Assembly (NCBI GenBank): GCA_038030265.1
Contig: CM075938.1
Location: 45,935,189-45,999,188 of the forward strand
Reading direction: 5' to 3'
Source: Corythucha ciliata
Lineage: Eukaryota; Arthropoda; Insecta; Hemiptera; Tingidae
DNA length: 64,000 nucleotides
Of this stretch, positions 21,806-34,140 are shown piece by piece (the stretch's first letter is position 1; each line of letters starts with the position of its first letter). The translations under genes and the position numbers were made by a program. The notes beneath the pieces were generated by a model. It was not told where the DNA came from and searched no databases. It was given only the letters and a program-made list of their open reading frames with translations.

Positions 21806-22189
21806 GAAATCCATATGGAAATTTTGTTGGACAAGTTCAACACCCCTCCCCCCAAGGTGTTCAACACACCCCTTTTTGGGGATTCAGCACCCCGAAAAGC
21901 ATAACAATCAAAAGTAATTCCAAGGTTTCCATTTTTTCCCACTTCAGGGCAATTTTGAAGATCATTTGACTGGATCATAGGCTTTAACTTTTAAATTGTT
22001 TTTTAAAAGTGAAAGCGCACTTTATCAAAACCTGGCTGTTTCTCAGCTAAAATGAATTTGCATACAGAATCATGCCAGTTTTGAAATTGGGGAGGGGGGG
22101 GTTGCCCATCGCATGAGAGCAATATCAATCTTGTATAGGTTGTCAATAATATTATTATACTTCACGAAAGTCTCTCTAAAACTGTCTGT

Positions 22190-22870
22190 ATTTTAGCCAA
22201 GAAATAGAGTTTTTTCTTCATTTCAGCAGCGTATTAGTAGTTCTTCTCAAATTTTACCATGAATTTACTTTTTTCCTGATTGTAGCAGATAATTAGCTGT
22301 TTTCCCCAGTATTAATCGTCAATTTCCGCCGGAAACCACAACTTACCATTTTCTCATTTTTCTGTACATTAGCAAATGTTGTAAAATTGAACCCGTAATT
22401 TGATATTTTTCGTTATTATAGCCACGAATTATCGTTTTTCCTAATTCTTGCCACTAATTAGCGATTTTTCTCCATTTTAGCCGCTAATGAGCGATGTTTT
22501 TCAATTTTATCAGTGAATTTTAGCGATCTGTCTCGCCTTTAGCCATGAATATTAGCGCTTTTTCTCAGTCCGACAGTGAGCCACGATCCGAGAATCAGGA
22601 GCCGAGAATTGGCTTTTTCGTAATTTTAATATTGCTTTTTGCGAATTAGCGACGATTTTACTCAAAATATTTGTGAATTATAAATTTTTCATAATTTTAG
22701 ACGTGAATTAATGTGTACCGTAATTTTAACAGCAAATTATTGTTTATTCTGCTCTTTACTTGCGAATTTAGCGCTCTTTCTCAATTTTAGCCGCAAAGTA
22801 ACGTTTTATTCCGCAAATTAACCAAGTATTTTTCTTTATTTTCGCCGTGATTTACCGTTTTTCTCACTTC
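22190..22870 (+). repeat. Satellite family A array
   Basis: Over 20 degenerate units of TTTTTCTCAATTTTAGCCG plus (C/T)GAATTAGCG. Confidence 0.75.
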
Positions 22871-23419
22871 TGTCCTTCTTTACTGCCTAAATGCTCCATT
22901 TACGCGTTTCGAGAGTCTCTCCGTCCCGCAGCCCTGTTTGATTCCCCTCATTTTGACAATGAGGGGACATCATGTGTGACAAATGACATTTAAAAAAAAA
23001 TCTCCAAATTTCACTCACTTATCTTCTGAATTCGGTTCAAAAATGTGATGAAACCAAGCCCTGCATTAACCATAGAAAATTCGACAAAAAGGTGATTGGT
23101 AGTGGGTGATAATATAAGTGATGACATTTGAAACATCGCCAAACATTCGTTTATCCCAGCGTATTGCGGTTTGGGCAAAAAATGTGTACTGTAGTACATA
23201 ATAATTGTGGTCTATCGTCATACCAATATTCTTAAAAAGGTGATGGCCAATGGGCTGGTGGTTGGTGGAGGGGGGGAGGGTTGATCATTGGAGTTTTGAA
23301 CTTACGAAAAAATCGTAAAACATCAATAATTAACCCAAGCGGTTTGGAATTCTGGACTAAAATTTAGGTAATTGATTAATTATTTGAGTATAACATTCTT
23401 TTATTATATTTTTTAAATA

Positions 23420-23460
23420 TGCCGACTAGTTTCGGGGTAAGTGCACCCCATTTTCAAGGC
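23420..23460 (-). repeat. Isolated hammerhead-like hairpin, GGGG/CCCC stem
   Basis: Minus strand 23457-23424: TTGAAAA, U, GGGG, loop, CCCC, GAAAC, TAGTC. Same order of boxes as the CTGAAGA copies with a different stem sequence. No flanking inverted arms were seen. Confidence 0.45.
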
Positions 23461-24466
23461 ATCCGTAGTTCGAAAACAACTTAAAGGAGACATAACCACA
23501 ATTAGCCCCAGTTCTCAAAAACAACCAACAAACAGCAAAATACTCACATTTCCCTACCTGGACTAAAATTTGTTTCAATTGCTTGGGTATTATCGAAAAG
23601 TTGAAGTGGAAGTGAGGGGTAAAGGTGATAAAGAGTCTTCACAGCATTTTCAGATTCCACTACATTATCGTAACAAAATTATTACTTCTGGGGTGGGTGG
23701 GAGGGGGCTTTGGATATCCGTACGAATTATATAAATGAAATGCACTATTTCCGACTACCAGGCCGATGCAAAATGTTCAAATCTTCAGCCCACCTTCATG
23801 CTCACGCAGACCAGGCCTTGATCTTGAAACGAAAACATAACGTTCGTTCGTTCCTTCTCCTTCTCAACCTTGGACGTGTGCCTAGAAAGACACAAATGAA
23901 TTAAAGTATTGGTTGTGGCGACTGGGTGATCGTAGTAGTTCGGGGTAATTAGAAGAGTTTCTAAAAAACGGCTGTAGAAGTCGTTACAATACCATTAAGT
24001 CGAACAGGGCAGTTTACTGTTGTCACGGTTGCCAGTAAGTTATTTTATATTTCGTATAATAGCTTGTGGAAATTGCTTTAATTCCGGGATAAAGCCCAAA
24101 GTATACATGAAAAACGGTTTAACTTAACCCCCAAGTGACTATAATGAATTTTAATTTAAGTTGATTCAGAAACAGAATCGATCGCATGAAAATCCTTATA
24201 GCTGTTGCTTTTTATTTGAGTGTGACATTACAATAGTCATTAGCTTTGATCGTTGTTCGGTGGCTGCTGCCAGTATAGTAAAATTGTCAGTTGATGGGGA
24301 AGCGTGATTTTAACCAATTAAATTGATACTGACTATTTTGTTTTTTTTTTCTGTTTTATTTGCAATACTGGAAGCAGCCAACGAACAAAACTATCGTTCA
24401 CCAACTATCCGGAAATTATAGACTTTTTTGTTTTTATATTATTTAAATGCAAATTACACAAGAGTG

Positions 24467-24665
24467 TCACCCTGGCGACCAAACGGAGTGAGCAAGAGCG
24501 GGGCTCAAAGGGAGAAAATCGACATTTTCCCAAGACTCCACCCCTCCCTTCATGAAGTAAAGAACTTCGCAATCAGACAAATTTGACGGTGCGTACTTGA
24601 TGGCAAAAACCATTGACAAGATATACGCAAAAACCATAATAATAAACATGCCAATTGCCAAGGCC
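24467..24665 (-). CDS. Candidate exon with a membrane-like segment, unidentified
   Basis: Frame begins AIGMFIIMVFAYILSMVFAI, a likely transmembrane helix, then KYAPSNLSDCEVLYF.. to a stop at 24467. An AG acceptor-like site (GTAG) lies just upstream. It could belong with the 25.2 kb exon. Not recognised. Confidence 0.3.
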
Positions 24666-25158
24666 TACTACAGTTGTCCATTTTGTCAGTCATCCTTCCT
24701 CGTGAGAGTTCGTTGTTTTCGACAAACATGTTTCGGCTGTTACAGCCATTCTCAGTGTCTTTGTGTTGAGTCCAAGGCTCAATTCGACCAAATCGAAGTT
24801 TAGTCTCCATGTTCAAACTTTTGAACAGGCTAACAGTCCTTTCCAACAGCCTGCGGAGGTTTTTAAAATGCCCCGTTATAATAATTATCTGGAGCACGAA
24901 TGAAAAAGAAAGATTGGTTCGGTTACTATACGCTCAAAAATCACATCAGGTGCCGGGTTTTCCAGGATGGTCTTCTCGAGCGTATTTTAGAAATTCCATT
25001 GGGAGGGAAGGGCGATTCCTCAGATCATACATCATGCATGTAAGCATCATTTTGATGCTTGTTGTTGTTTTGAATGTCCAGGACCATAATGTATCTATAA
25101 TTTGTCTGGAATATGGCTTTCGATAAATAATTCCGCATGCTTATCGGCTTTTTAACAC

Positions 25159-25386
25159 AACATTTACCTGAAGAATAGATCCAGTTATACGGAGAGAAAC
25201 GTAATTTCTGAAGGAGGTTTTACTGAGGTTATTTTCGCGACAAAATAGATGCGCGTTATTGGTGATGTATTTTCCTATTAAAGCGAGGACTATGACCGAT
25301 CGTCTTATTCCTGAATGTCTATGCACCACTGACTGCAAATAACCATCACCCGTCAGGATTTTGTTTTCAATTAATTCATTTGACTG
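25159..25386 (-). CDS. Candidate exon of an unidentified minus-strand gene
   Basis: Open frame with LTGDGYLQSVVHRHSGIRRS, VIVLALIGKYITN then FCRENNLSKTSFRNYVSLRI, bounded by an acceptor-like GTGGTACAG and a donor CAG|GTAAATG. Codon use looks less repeat-like than its surroundings. Not recognised. Confidence 0.35.
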
Positions 25387-25593
25387 TTCTGTACCACTCT
25401 CATGCAACCGGCAGGGAAGGGAGGATATTCGTAGTGTTTGGCGATCGAAATAATGAACCTATCGGGGGGAAACAACTTTCGACTCTAGTTTTCAATGGAT
25501 GGAAAAAAGGAAGGCACTAGAACTTTTTCAGCAAACAATTGTTCATTCTTAGTATTCAAAATGAATTTATCGCCCATTATATTTTAATGTTAG

Positions 25594-25870
25594 TTTTCCA
25601 TGGAGGTAGGAACAAGTGGAGGAAGAGAAAAGGCTTTTTTAATGTAGAAACATGTGAAGCCGGTTTTTCCGCCATTACACACCCAGACACCCACTGTCAT
25701 CATTCACCTTAAGAGGACGGGAGGAGAATTTATCACTTTTTCACTGATAAAGTATCAAATTGTCAACGTTTTTGTTGGGTGAGGCCTGATAACAGATGGC
25801 GTGTAGTAATGGCGACCGGTTTCACGAAAAATGCGTTTCACTCTCTCCACTTGTTCCTGCCTCTATGTAG
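25594..25870. repeat. Inverted-repeat element, AGGAACAAGTGGAG arms
   Basis: GAGGTAGGAACAAGTGGAG at the left and CTCCACTTGTTCCTGCCTC at the right. Inner GTGAA(G/A)CCGGT and CGCCATTAC are also mirrored. About 270 bp in total. Confidence 0.6.
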
Positions 25871-25939
25871 TTTTCGCTTGACCTACGGAGAAAGTGGCTA
25901 TTTTCACCATGGCAACCTCACCACGAAAGAAACACTTTA

Positions 25940-26600
25940 ATTTCAGCGTGTTATTTTGCTTACTTTACGTCACGGAGTGAACGAAAGTACTTTACATCAC
26001 TGCTAGGAGTGATGTAAGGTACTTTCCGTCACTGTAAGGAGTGACGTGTTTGGAGTGAGTCGTGGTGAAGTGCCTCACATTTGGTCGGTTAAGCGAAAAA
26101 TGGCGTTCGCGACTCGTAAGGAGCGTCTTTACGCGCAAGTTGTTAGTAATTAGCGAACTCGGCTTCGCCTAGATCACCAAACACAACTCGCGCGTAAAGT
26201 GACGCTGTGAAATATACTATTTTTCAAAAAAAAAAAAAAAAAATAGTAGCGACCGCAACGGGAATAGTATATTACGCAACTAGTGAGGGAAGTAGAATTT
26301 GCACGCGAGCACAGCGAGAATTTGGCTCACGAGGCACATCCGAGCGAAACGAAAAACGAGCGAGGCAATTCTACTCCCTCACGAGTTGTGTACCCTATTT
26401 TTCGCGTGTAGCCCCCGCGTGTACCCCGCTTTTGACATAAGCCTAACGTAAACCGAGTTAATTTTCATTCGTGTGCAATTGATAACGTTCGGTCAACAAC
26501 ATAATTATAAAGCGGAAGCCTAGTTACGTCCCACACCCGTCTTCCCCTGTTCGGTGAGGTAAAATTTTTACGCCACTACTTTTCAGTGAGGTAAAGTTTT
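25940..26600. repeat. Region of short inverted and direct GTGA(C/G)GTAAA motifs
   Basis: Repeated GAGTGATGTAAGGTACTTT / AAAGTACTTTACATCACT and GTGAGGTAAA(A/G)TTTTTAC(G/A)(C/T)CAC blocks, plus CGAGGCAATTCTACTCCCTC mirrored by GAGGGAAGTAGAATT. A mosaic of small palindromes with no gene seen. A-run at 26226-26243. Confidence 0.5.
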
Positions 26601-26994
26601 TACATCACTGGTGTGTATCTCTCGACTTCCTCCAGTTGTTTTTTGCCTGTAAACTCGAACTTTACACGCTGGACACGCGAAAACATTTGTTTTGTCGTTA
26701 TTTATTAGTGAGATTTTGAATGATGTAAAAACATGCTCGTCTTTACATTTCAAAAAAACGTCAACGGTTTTCTTTTTTAAGTGTTTCAAAATCTCCATAT
26801 TTATTTTATTCTGTTTGTATTTATTATTTTTCGTATTTAGAAACGTTCCTTCACTTGGCTCAAGGTTTCATTTACCAAGGTCGCCTTCAAGGCACTAAGA
26901 AGGAACGATTTACTACCGAGTTTTCCCTAGACGCCGATTCAACCTATACCAGTACAGTAGTGAAATAAATCATCTGGTTTGAATTTGAATATCG

Positions 26995-27357
26995 TTTAAA
27001 CCAAAGTCATATGGAAAACCAAGTCCTCAGACTCTATAGGAAAAAAATGTTTTTTATTTTGGGTTGGGATTTTTGCTCCCGTTAAGAATGAAAAAGGAGA
27101 AAACCCGCCAAATACAAAAATTATTATATTTATTTTCGGTTTGAAGTTGTAGCGTGATATCTATCTTGATACCATATGTTTTTTTCAACACTCAACTTTT
27201 GTATAATTTTTGAATTTAGCGGGTAATCTACTTTCATAGTAGAGCAGCGCAACGTATCGGGAGCAAAAATCCCAACCCACGAACCGCTTCATTTTTTTAA
27301 CAGACAAATAATACAAAGTTTAATGACTTGGTTTTCCATATGACTTTGGTTTAAACT
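26995..27357. repeat. Inverted-repeat element, GTTTAAACCAAAGTCATATG arms
   Basis: Terminal about 32-bp perfect inverse arms (GTTTAAACCAAAGTCATATG, then GAAAACCAAGTC), with inner mirrored GGGAGCAAAAATCCCAACCC. About 363 bp. No clear target duplication. Confidence 0.65.
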
Positions 27358-27701
27358 CATTTTATGACTGAAATAATTTCACTGAAAGCTGCCCGGCAAA
27401 AGAGGGAGGGTCCCACCATCTCCGTGCCGACTTCCTGCTCGAATGTTTTACCAGCGAAATCCAGGGAGCTGTCGACAATGATACAGCAGCCATGGCCGAG
27501 GCTATGAATTTCGTTGCTCGAGATGACGGAGTTCTTGTCCCGACGGAAAGTGAGTGTGAGACAGGACCCGTTGAAGCAATCTGCCCCCTTCCTCATTTTC
27601 TTCATCCCTCTTACGCGACGGTTCGTATTGTTGATTTGCCGGACCTTCTGAGAGTATTCCAGCCCAAGAGGGCTAATCGACCGCCAATAACTGCCGTGCA
27701 C
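27357..27701 (-). CDS. Unidentified open frame, 114 codons
   Basis: Reads SCLTLTFRRDKNSVISSNEI, HSLGHGCCIIVDSS, FEQEVGTEMVGPSLFCRAAF. Non-repetitive and with mixed composition, so possibly a terminal exon. The opposite strand is open for 82 codons too. Its stop codon abuts the arm of an inverted-repeat element. Confidence 0.3.
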   Translation of the reverse strand: MHGSYWRSISPLGLEYSQKVRQINNTNRRVRGMKKMRKGADCFNGSCLTLTFRRDKNSVISSNEIHSLGHGCCIIVDSSLDFAGKTFEQEVGTEMVGPSLFCRAAFSEIISVIK

Positions 27702-27852
27702 CCTAACAATAATTTACTTTGTGAAGTAAATATTCGATGAAGTCATCATTTCCTTGCATAGTTTTTTTATTTCCACACAGAAATGCGAAACCAAATTGAG
27801 ATGACAGATCTGGCCGGTCATCAACAGGAAGTATTTTCGAGCGGCCTATACA

Positions 27853-27955
27853 ACGCGCGTACATCTAAAAAGGCTTAAATTGAATTCACTGCAGCTAAGC
27901 TTGCAGTAGACGATGTCACATTCAATTTGAGCCTATGGGATGTACGCTCGTATTC
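27853..27955. repeat. Small palindrome, ACG(C/A)GCGTACATC arms
   Basis: ACGCGCGTACATC near 27855 and GATGTACGCTCGT near 27939, with mirrored AAATTGAAT/ATTCAATTT inside. Confidence 0.45.
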
Positions 27956-28161
27956 ACGCCACTCGAAAAGGCTTTCAGTGAACGACCGACCTAAGGGAAG
28001 TGAAGGACGCCTCAAGGCAGATCACAAGCTACCTTGGTTCAAGGAACGATTTTTACCAAGGCTTCCTTAAAGTCAAGGTAGCCTTCAACTCGAGGAAGTT
28101 TCATAAATATGAAAACTGGAACGGTAGTTCCAGTAGAATCCAGTCAACTCAAAGTAGAGAA

Positions 28162-28403
28162 CCTTTAAAACACAGGTACTGCAACGCGGATTTCAGCGCC
28201 ATATTTGGCCCCTCAGCCGTTAGGTTAAACAAAGTATCATGAATGAAAAAATTGTCATCGTAACAGCAAACAAACGCGGAACGCGGTCGAAATAAATAAA
28301 CGTTTCCTACTTGTCAATGAGATCAGGTGATAATTATAAATTATAATCATATGAGGGACCAAGTATGGTGCCGATTTTCGTGTTGCAGTACTCGTGTTTT
28401 ATA
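28162..28403. repeat. Inverted-repeat element, AAAACAC..GTACTGCAAC arms
   Basis: TTTAAAACACAGGTACTGCA near 28165 is mirrored by TGCAGTACTCGTGTTTTATA near 28385. Arms about 45 bp with several changes. Confidence 0.5.
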
Positions 28404-28404
28404 G

Positions 28405-28556
28405 TAGGTCTATTCGTTTGTCGTCCCGGACTACTCCGAGCAGCACGAAATTTTGCAACCTCGCGGGTTATCATGTGAAATAACGCGAAAAAATAATGAA
28501 AGGTTAGTACTTTCAGTGCTAATAGTGCAGCTCCGGACGACAAACGAATAGACCTA
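28405..28556. mobile_element. MITE with GGTCTATTCGTTTGTCGTCC ends flanked by TA
   Basis: GGTCTATTCGTTTGTCGTCC at the left and its inverse at the right, about 150 bp. TA on both sides is compatible with a Tc1/mariner-type target, but a 2-bp match is weak evidence. Confidence 0.5.
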
Positions 28557-28705
28557 GTGCCTTACTCAAAGTTAATCTTTATGGTCACGAAGAAGTAAAG
28601 AAGGGAGACAGCTGTGAGTCATTAATAAGTACACGTTCAGAAGTCCATGTGCTCATTTTAAACAAATTTTCAAAATTTGATTAATTTTGTTGAGAAACAA
28701 CATAA

Positions 28706-28945
28706 TAATATTAGGATTAGTAACATCGTTATACATATATACAAGGCGTGCAATAATACAAATTAGATAAGTAGCCGTAGTTGCCTACGTTGTCAGTCAT
28801 ACCTTGTTGAGGGTTGTCTACTGAGTTTTCAGTAGACGTTCAAACATTGAAGATGCCGAACAGGCGAAACCGGTTTGTCATGGACACTCCTCAACAAGGT
28901 ATGACTGACAACGTAGGCAACTACGGCTGCTTATCTAATTTGTAC
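28706..28945 (+). repeat. Foldback repeat with hammerhead-like hairpin (core 28847-28875)
   Basis: Arms ATTAGATAAGTAGCCGTAGT at 28762 and the inverse ending 28941. Core TTGAAGA, U, GCC-GAACA-GGC, GAAAC, CGGTTT; ACA/UGU pair beside the core. About 60 bp upstream (28706-28765) are shared with 57475-57537, so both are copies of one family. Confidence 0.65.
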
Positions 28946-28990
28946 ATAATAATATGCCTAATTCAGTTATAAAATACGCTCCCTTTATCA

Positions 28991-29372
28991 GGGGGCCTGT
29001 TCTGTAAGATTTCAGCACCGATATACATATAAAAGAACTGAACTGCTCATCACTGCTGATAAAGTGGGGCCATCAAAGTGGATGAGACGGATGGGGTTTC
29101 AAAATAAGGATCTAGTTGTCATATCTACACGAAAACAGAAAGACAAAGAAAGGTGTGAAATTGGTCACTATTTTATCATGGGACGGCGCACCCCCTTCAC
29201 GCCCCTCCAGCTTGCTATGAGCAATCCAGGTTTATAGTATATCGTTGGATTTCAGTGTTCCTAGGAATATCCTTCTCCACCCGTCCGCCCCGAATTAAAT
29301 CACATGTTGATGGGGAGGACGGGTGGAAAGAGACAGAGATAGTTACAGTTAAAAGTTGTAGAACAGGCCCCC
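28991..29372. mobile_element. GGGGGCCTGTTCT-family inverted-repeat element, interrupted by hAT MITE
   Basis: Both ends are GGGGGCCTGTTCT in inverse orientation. The core carries GGAATATCC, two CCACCCGTC(C/T)-type arms and ACATGTGAT. The reverse complement aligns along its length with 4439-4723. Without the guest at 29016-29247 and one duplicate it would be about 142 bp. Confidence 0.75.
29016..29247. mobile_element. hAT-type MITE (CAACGATATA family), copy 2, perfect 8-bp duplication
   Basis: 232 bp, starting CACCGATATA and ending TATCGTTG. Flanks 29008-29015 and 29248-29255 are both GATTTCAG. It is the same family as 8523-8732 (shared ACATATAAAAGAACTG, CTGCTCATCACTGCTGATAA). It is inserted in a GGGGGCCTGTTCT-family element. 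Confidence 0.85.
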
Positions 29373-31190
29373 AGGAAAATGTTTTAAAAAACAATAAAAT
29401 TATTGTCTTAAGAAAATGTAGTCTTTGGTATTTAGAAAGCAACATCCATGATTTTGGGGAAGAAGGATAGATGATCGAGTTAATAGCTCAATACAGTGAA
29501 AGCAAGAGAGTTCAGTAAAAGTATATACCTAAACGAATTAACCCAAGATTTTTCTAATAATATTTTTCATACGAGTATTTTAAGAAAAGTTTTGGCATTG
29601 TTCCGCCTTCTTTGAATATTGCCCAATAAAGCTGACGTTTCACGTGCTATAGAAAAAACGCGTCGAAAGTTTATTTTCATGCATTGAAAAGAGCTTATCG
29701 TTGAATTTTCTTTTTCTTTACCGATGATTTTAAATGAGAATTTCTCGAAAGTACTGGAAATAGTTAAACATACTAGCCATGTTTTGTTAAGCAATGCTCG
29801 AAACAAGTATAGTCAAGTCGTACAAGGCGTAAATTGATGGACATATAAAACTATTTATGTATTACAATTTAATAATTTCATATATTTCTCGTTGTATATA
29901 AGTATTTAATGTTTTATTAATCAATGGAGTCAAAGGCTTGTGTTGTAGTTTTCGTATTTTTGGAATACTAGACTAGGAATGGCAAATACTTATCTATCTA
30001 TCTAGTTGAATACATTCGAATCGAGTTCAAGGAGGGGGGGGTTCGAGTTCAATGTGAACTCCAAGTTTCAAGGAATGCACCACACCACTGCACCCATCCA
30101 CGTATCTGAGAAGTATGCTGCTTTTGAGGAGCGCAATACTGCCCATGGGCCTGGGCCTGCGGAAGGGTCACTGTGATTTATTTATTTTCTCCCGCGATAT
30201 CACTGCATTATTTAGATGCCTTTCTCCAAGTTTAAATATAATGATACTTTTATGGTGAATTTCACTACCAGGAGTTTGGTTCGAGTTACCAAACTCTGGC
30301 ATTGTTTACATAAATTGTGACGCATTTTTTCCGTTAATTAATCTGCAGTTAACGAAACTGAAACCTTAACTCTCAGTGGTGAAATCCAACCATATTAATG
30401 AATAACAATAAATAAGTAAAACAGAGAGAAAGAAACCGCGGCATCTTGACAAGGTGGCCCACGCTATCCATTTTTCTCCGTTGCATTGCATCTTTCAGAG
30501 TTTTGGAATCTATGGCAAGAAAAATAAAATATACTTACCAGACTTTCCCATTTTCCGTCTCCCTGCTCTTCAGTTGATCAAAATTTGATGTTTTGAAGTT
30601 TGGAAATTAGACAAGCATGTGGTGCCGTGTTTATACAATCCCAATCCCAAAATTTCCGCCCACCACAAATATGTCATTCCCTTACCACCAACAGAGGATG
30701 GAAACCAAAGTTTCAAATCCTAGAAAACAAAATGGATTAGCATAAAGAAATATTCCTGTTTTACCATAATAATGAACAATGAAACTCTTGGAGGGGGGGG
30801 GTGACAGTCAGGAGTACATATCTCCCAAACCTTTCATGGGGCTTCGCGCAACAGTTTGCTTAGAAATTTGCATCTTTTCTTCGCTTGTGTATGAGCGATT
30901 ACATGTTATGATTCAAGCACCTAATTTATTATAGTGTTAGTCATGAAAACTTATATTTAAACCTCGTACTTTTGTTAAATGCCAAACGTTGAACACATGG
31001 GCGGTTTTATGCCCGAGTTACGGGAGTGCTGGTAAAATTCCTCCTCTCCCCAACCCTCTGCATTTATCATATTTGCCTAATTTCTTAATTTTCGAGTAAA
31101 TACCAATAGCCTTAGAGCCCACCGTCTTCGGTTCGCAAAGATCGGATTTCGTATTTCAGTGTCTGAGATCTGCTCAATGTGGATGAACGT
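29373..31190. other. No gene recognised
   Basis: AT-rich sequence with a TATC microsatellite (29993-30003) and G-runs at 30033-30041 and 30791-30800. No supported exon. Confidence 0.4.
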
Positions 31191-31194
31191 GGGG

Positions 31195-32155
31195 GATGAA
31201 TGTGGATTTATTGGCTCTTTCAAAAACCAAATATCGCAATTAAACCTATTTTGAACCAAAATTTTCCCTTTTCAAAACAAAATCTTGGGTATTCGGCTCG
31301 TTAAAATCCAAAAGAGATATTTTTCCTTTACATTTAAAATGTCGTTGGTTTGGCTATTTAGAACCCTGATTTCGCGGTCATTCGCTCTTCCAAAACAAAA
31401 TTTCTTGGCCATGACTCCTTCAAAACACGATTTCGGTGATTCAATAAACTTCATGAAAAACCAAATTTCATGGCTTTAGCATTTTCTACAATTTTTTTTG
31501 TTCGAAAAACTAATTCGGCTCGTTTGGAAACAAAATTTCGTGATTTTGACCATTTCATAAGACAGTTCAACCACAATTTGTCACGAACTTTCTTCATTTA
31601 AAAAAAAAACAACAATTTTCCGCTTTCATCTCATTCCAATTCCAATTTTAAGCAATTTCTCTCTGTCAAAACCCTCGCTGGATATGCTTTTTCAAACCCA
31701 AACTTATTATAAGTATTTAAGATACAAATTTTGGGACTTACGCTTCGTTAAAACCCACGTTTCATAGCCTTAGCATGACTTTAGCCCTATCTGTAATTTT
31801 GGTTAGTTGGAAAAACTAATTCTGCTCGTTCGAAAACCAAATGTCGTGATTTTTGCTCTTTCATAAGCGAACGTCTTGGATGCTGCTCCTTCAAAAGCCA
31901 AGTTCCTAAATTTTTACTATTCCGTGCCTCCTTATTGCCGAATGCGCCAGAGAAGTGCCCACGCGGCTGCTCGAGCGTTTATGGTAGGGTACATCCTCAA
32001 GGATCCCGGTGACATTAGGTTTTCAAGGAGCAAAGTCCGCGATATAAGGATTTGAAATAGCAAACATTCGCAAAACACAAGGTTCTTAAGCAAACCCCAC
32101 GAAATTTATATTTATTGAGAGACCCACATTCAAATCCCCACTCAGCAAGCAAACG
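31195..32155 (+). repeat. Satellite family B array
   Basis: Repeated (T/G)CTC(G/T)TTCAAAA..CAAA(A/T)TTTCG(T/C)G units, very degenerate. The two 60-64-codon open frames inside are incidental. Confidence 0.65.
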
Positions 32156-32224
32156 TTTTTTTAATGTTTGTCCAATTGGTTTTGAAACCTAATTCAAATC
32201 ATTTGAAAAAAGTTTTTCCAAACG

Positions 32225-32835
32225 TCTTAATGGCCGCTTTCGCCCAGAAAGAAAACCTTATACAAAGGCTTGAAAAACGTTCAAAAAACGTTTACAAATA
32301 TTTTGTCACAAAACGTATAAATAATGTTTTATTTATAACTCAAATTAATGTTTTTAAAAGGTATAAATAATGTGACGAAACTTTTTCAAGTGTTATGCCT
32401 CAAAACGTAGGACAAACGTTTTATTGAAAACTCAAATTTATATTTTTCAAATATTTAGAAGACCGTGGTCAAACTTTTTTAATGTTTTTATTCGAAACGT
32501 AAAAAAAAAACTTTTTATTGGTAACTCAAAATTATATTTTTAAAATGTCTAAAAAACGTGGTAAAACTTTGTCATTTTTTTTCGAATCTTATAAATAACG
32601 TTTAATTGACATCTCATATTACATTTTTTGAAGATTTGAAAGACGTTATGAAACTTTTTAAAATGTGCATTATCGAAACTTATAAACAATGTTTTATTGG
32701 TAAACTAAATTTATATTTCTTAAATTATAAATAACGCGGTAAAACTTATAATAATGTTTTTCTCGAGTCGTATAAAAAACGTTTTATGGAGTATTATCGA
32801 AGTTTTATAGAAGACATAATCAATTCATATTACTT
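32225..32835 (+). repeat. AT-rich tandem repeat of about 110 bp
   Basis: Five to six diverged units, each with GTTTTATTG..AACTCAAATT, ATATTTTT..AA, then ACG(T/C)GGTAAAACTTT and AATGTTTTT..TCGAA. Period about 100-115 bp. Confidence 0.6.
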
Positions 32836-33714
32836 AAATCAGAGGGCGTTTTCTGATTTATTTTGAGAGCTAGAACAAACGTGAAACATGAACATGATAA
32901 CATAAAGCCGGAAACTAGTAATACAATTTATTATTGTGAAATTACACAATAATTCCTTGAGCAGCTTGCGCAAGCCATAGCATCGCTGCTTGTTTCAAAT
33001 CGCCTAAAGTAGAGTTGGCGACTTTTTCGCGATCACGTCCGAAAAATGCGGAAGTCACCTTAATAATTAGTTTTAAGGTAAGACATTAGTAACTCACCAA
33101 ATGAATTTACTGCGGAATTTAATACACACTGGAAATTGAGAGATTTATCAAGTCTGAAACTGAAACCGAGAATGAATGAGTTATACACCACTACAAATAG
33201 TACTGCAACAGGTGTACAGCCAAACGACCGAGCCTGACCTTCACATCGACGCACACGATCAACGTGAAGACCTAAGGAACAAGGAAGACACTGAACTACT
33301 GAAGACAGGAAGCGATACAATGCAAAGCTCAAAGAAAAAAAGGCATAAAGCTCCCTTTCCTCTTCTTGTTTCCCCAAACGTTACCACGCACGCATGCACT
33401 TACTTTCCCCTTCTTTCCTTTTGGAATCAGATGCACAGAGCTGGGGGAATTCTTCTCGTACTATACGAAATACGAATCGTCAGGCAAAATGAAAACTTGA
33501 AAAGGCGCCCTGCACAGGCCGTGTTATGATTGGTTGTGCTTCCTCATGCGGAAGGGGTGAATAAGAGAGAATACGGAATTTTAAAAAATATTGCCGTGGC
33601 GTACCTACAGCTTTGCTCCGGTGATCATCGATCATAACGTTTGCCTACGAATAAATAAAATAATAAAAATAGTTTTTGTCCTCAGTTACGCAGCCTCGAT
33701 TGTATGGAAAATAA

Positions 33715-34085
33715 AAGATTGAAAAAAAGTTCAACATGTAAACATTTGAAAATCATTTTGTTAAAAAAAATTAATACGTGAACATTTAAAAAGCAGTATT
33801 AAGCATAGAAAAATGAAAGTTTATTTTATTGGTTTTAAAAAAACGTTTTTCATTAAAACATGTAATTCGAGAACGTTTAACATGCATTTATTAAACATAG
33901 GTAATCAAATGTTTTTTCATTGACTTTTCTAAAAAGTTTTTTAAAATAACACTTAATACGTGAACGTTTAAAAAGCGCTTTTTAATTAAACATTTTAAAC
34001 TTGAAGGCTTAATAAGCGTTTATTTAATGCTTGAAAAAAACAAATAGTTTCCGAACATTTTTTTGTGATCTAAAGTTTCATTTGA
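33715..34085 (+). repeat. AT-rich diverged repeat
   Basis: AATACGTGAAC(A/G)TTTAAAAAGC recurs at about 33772 and 33954 with related AACATGTAA and AACGTTTAA segments. Confidence 0.45.
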
Positions 34086-34140
34086 AAAAAAAAAATATTT
34101 TAAACATGTTTTTTAAAGGATCATTGCTGACTGGATTACT

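Noticed and set aside
33176..33529. 117-codon plus-strand frame and the 105-codon frame opposite
   Set aside because: No recognisable domain, no splice support, and both strands open; chance cannot be excluded.
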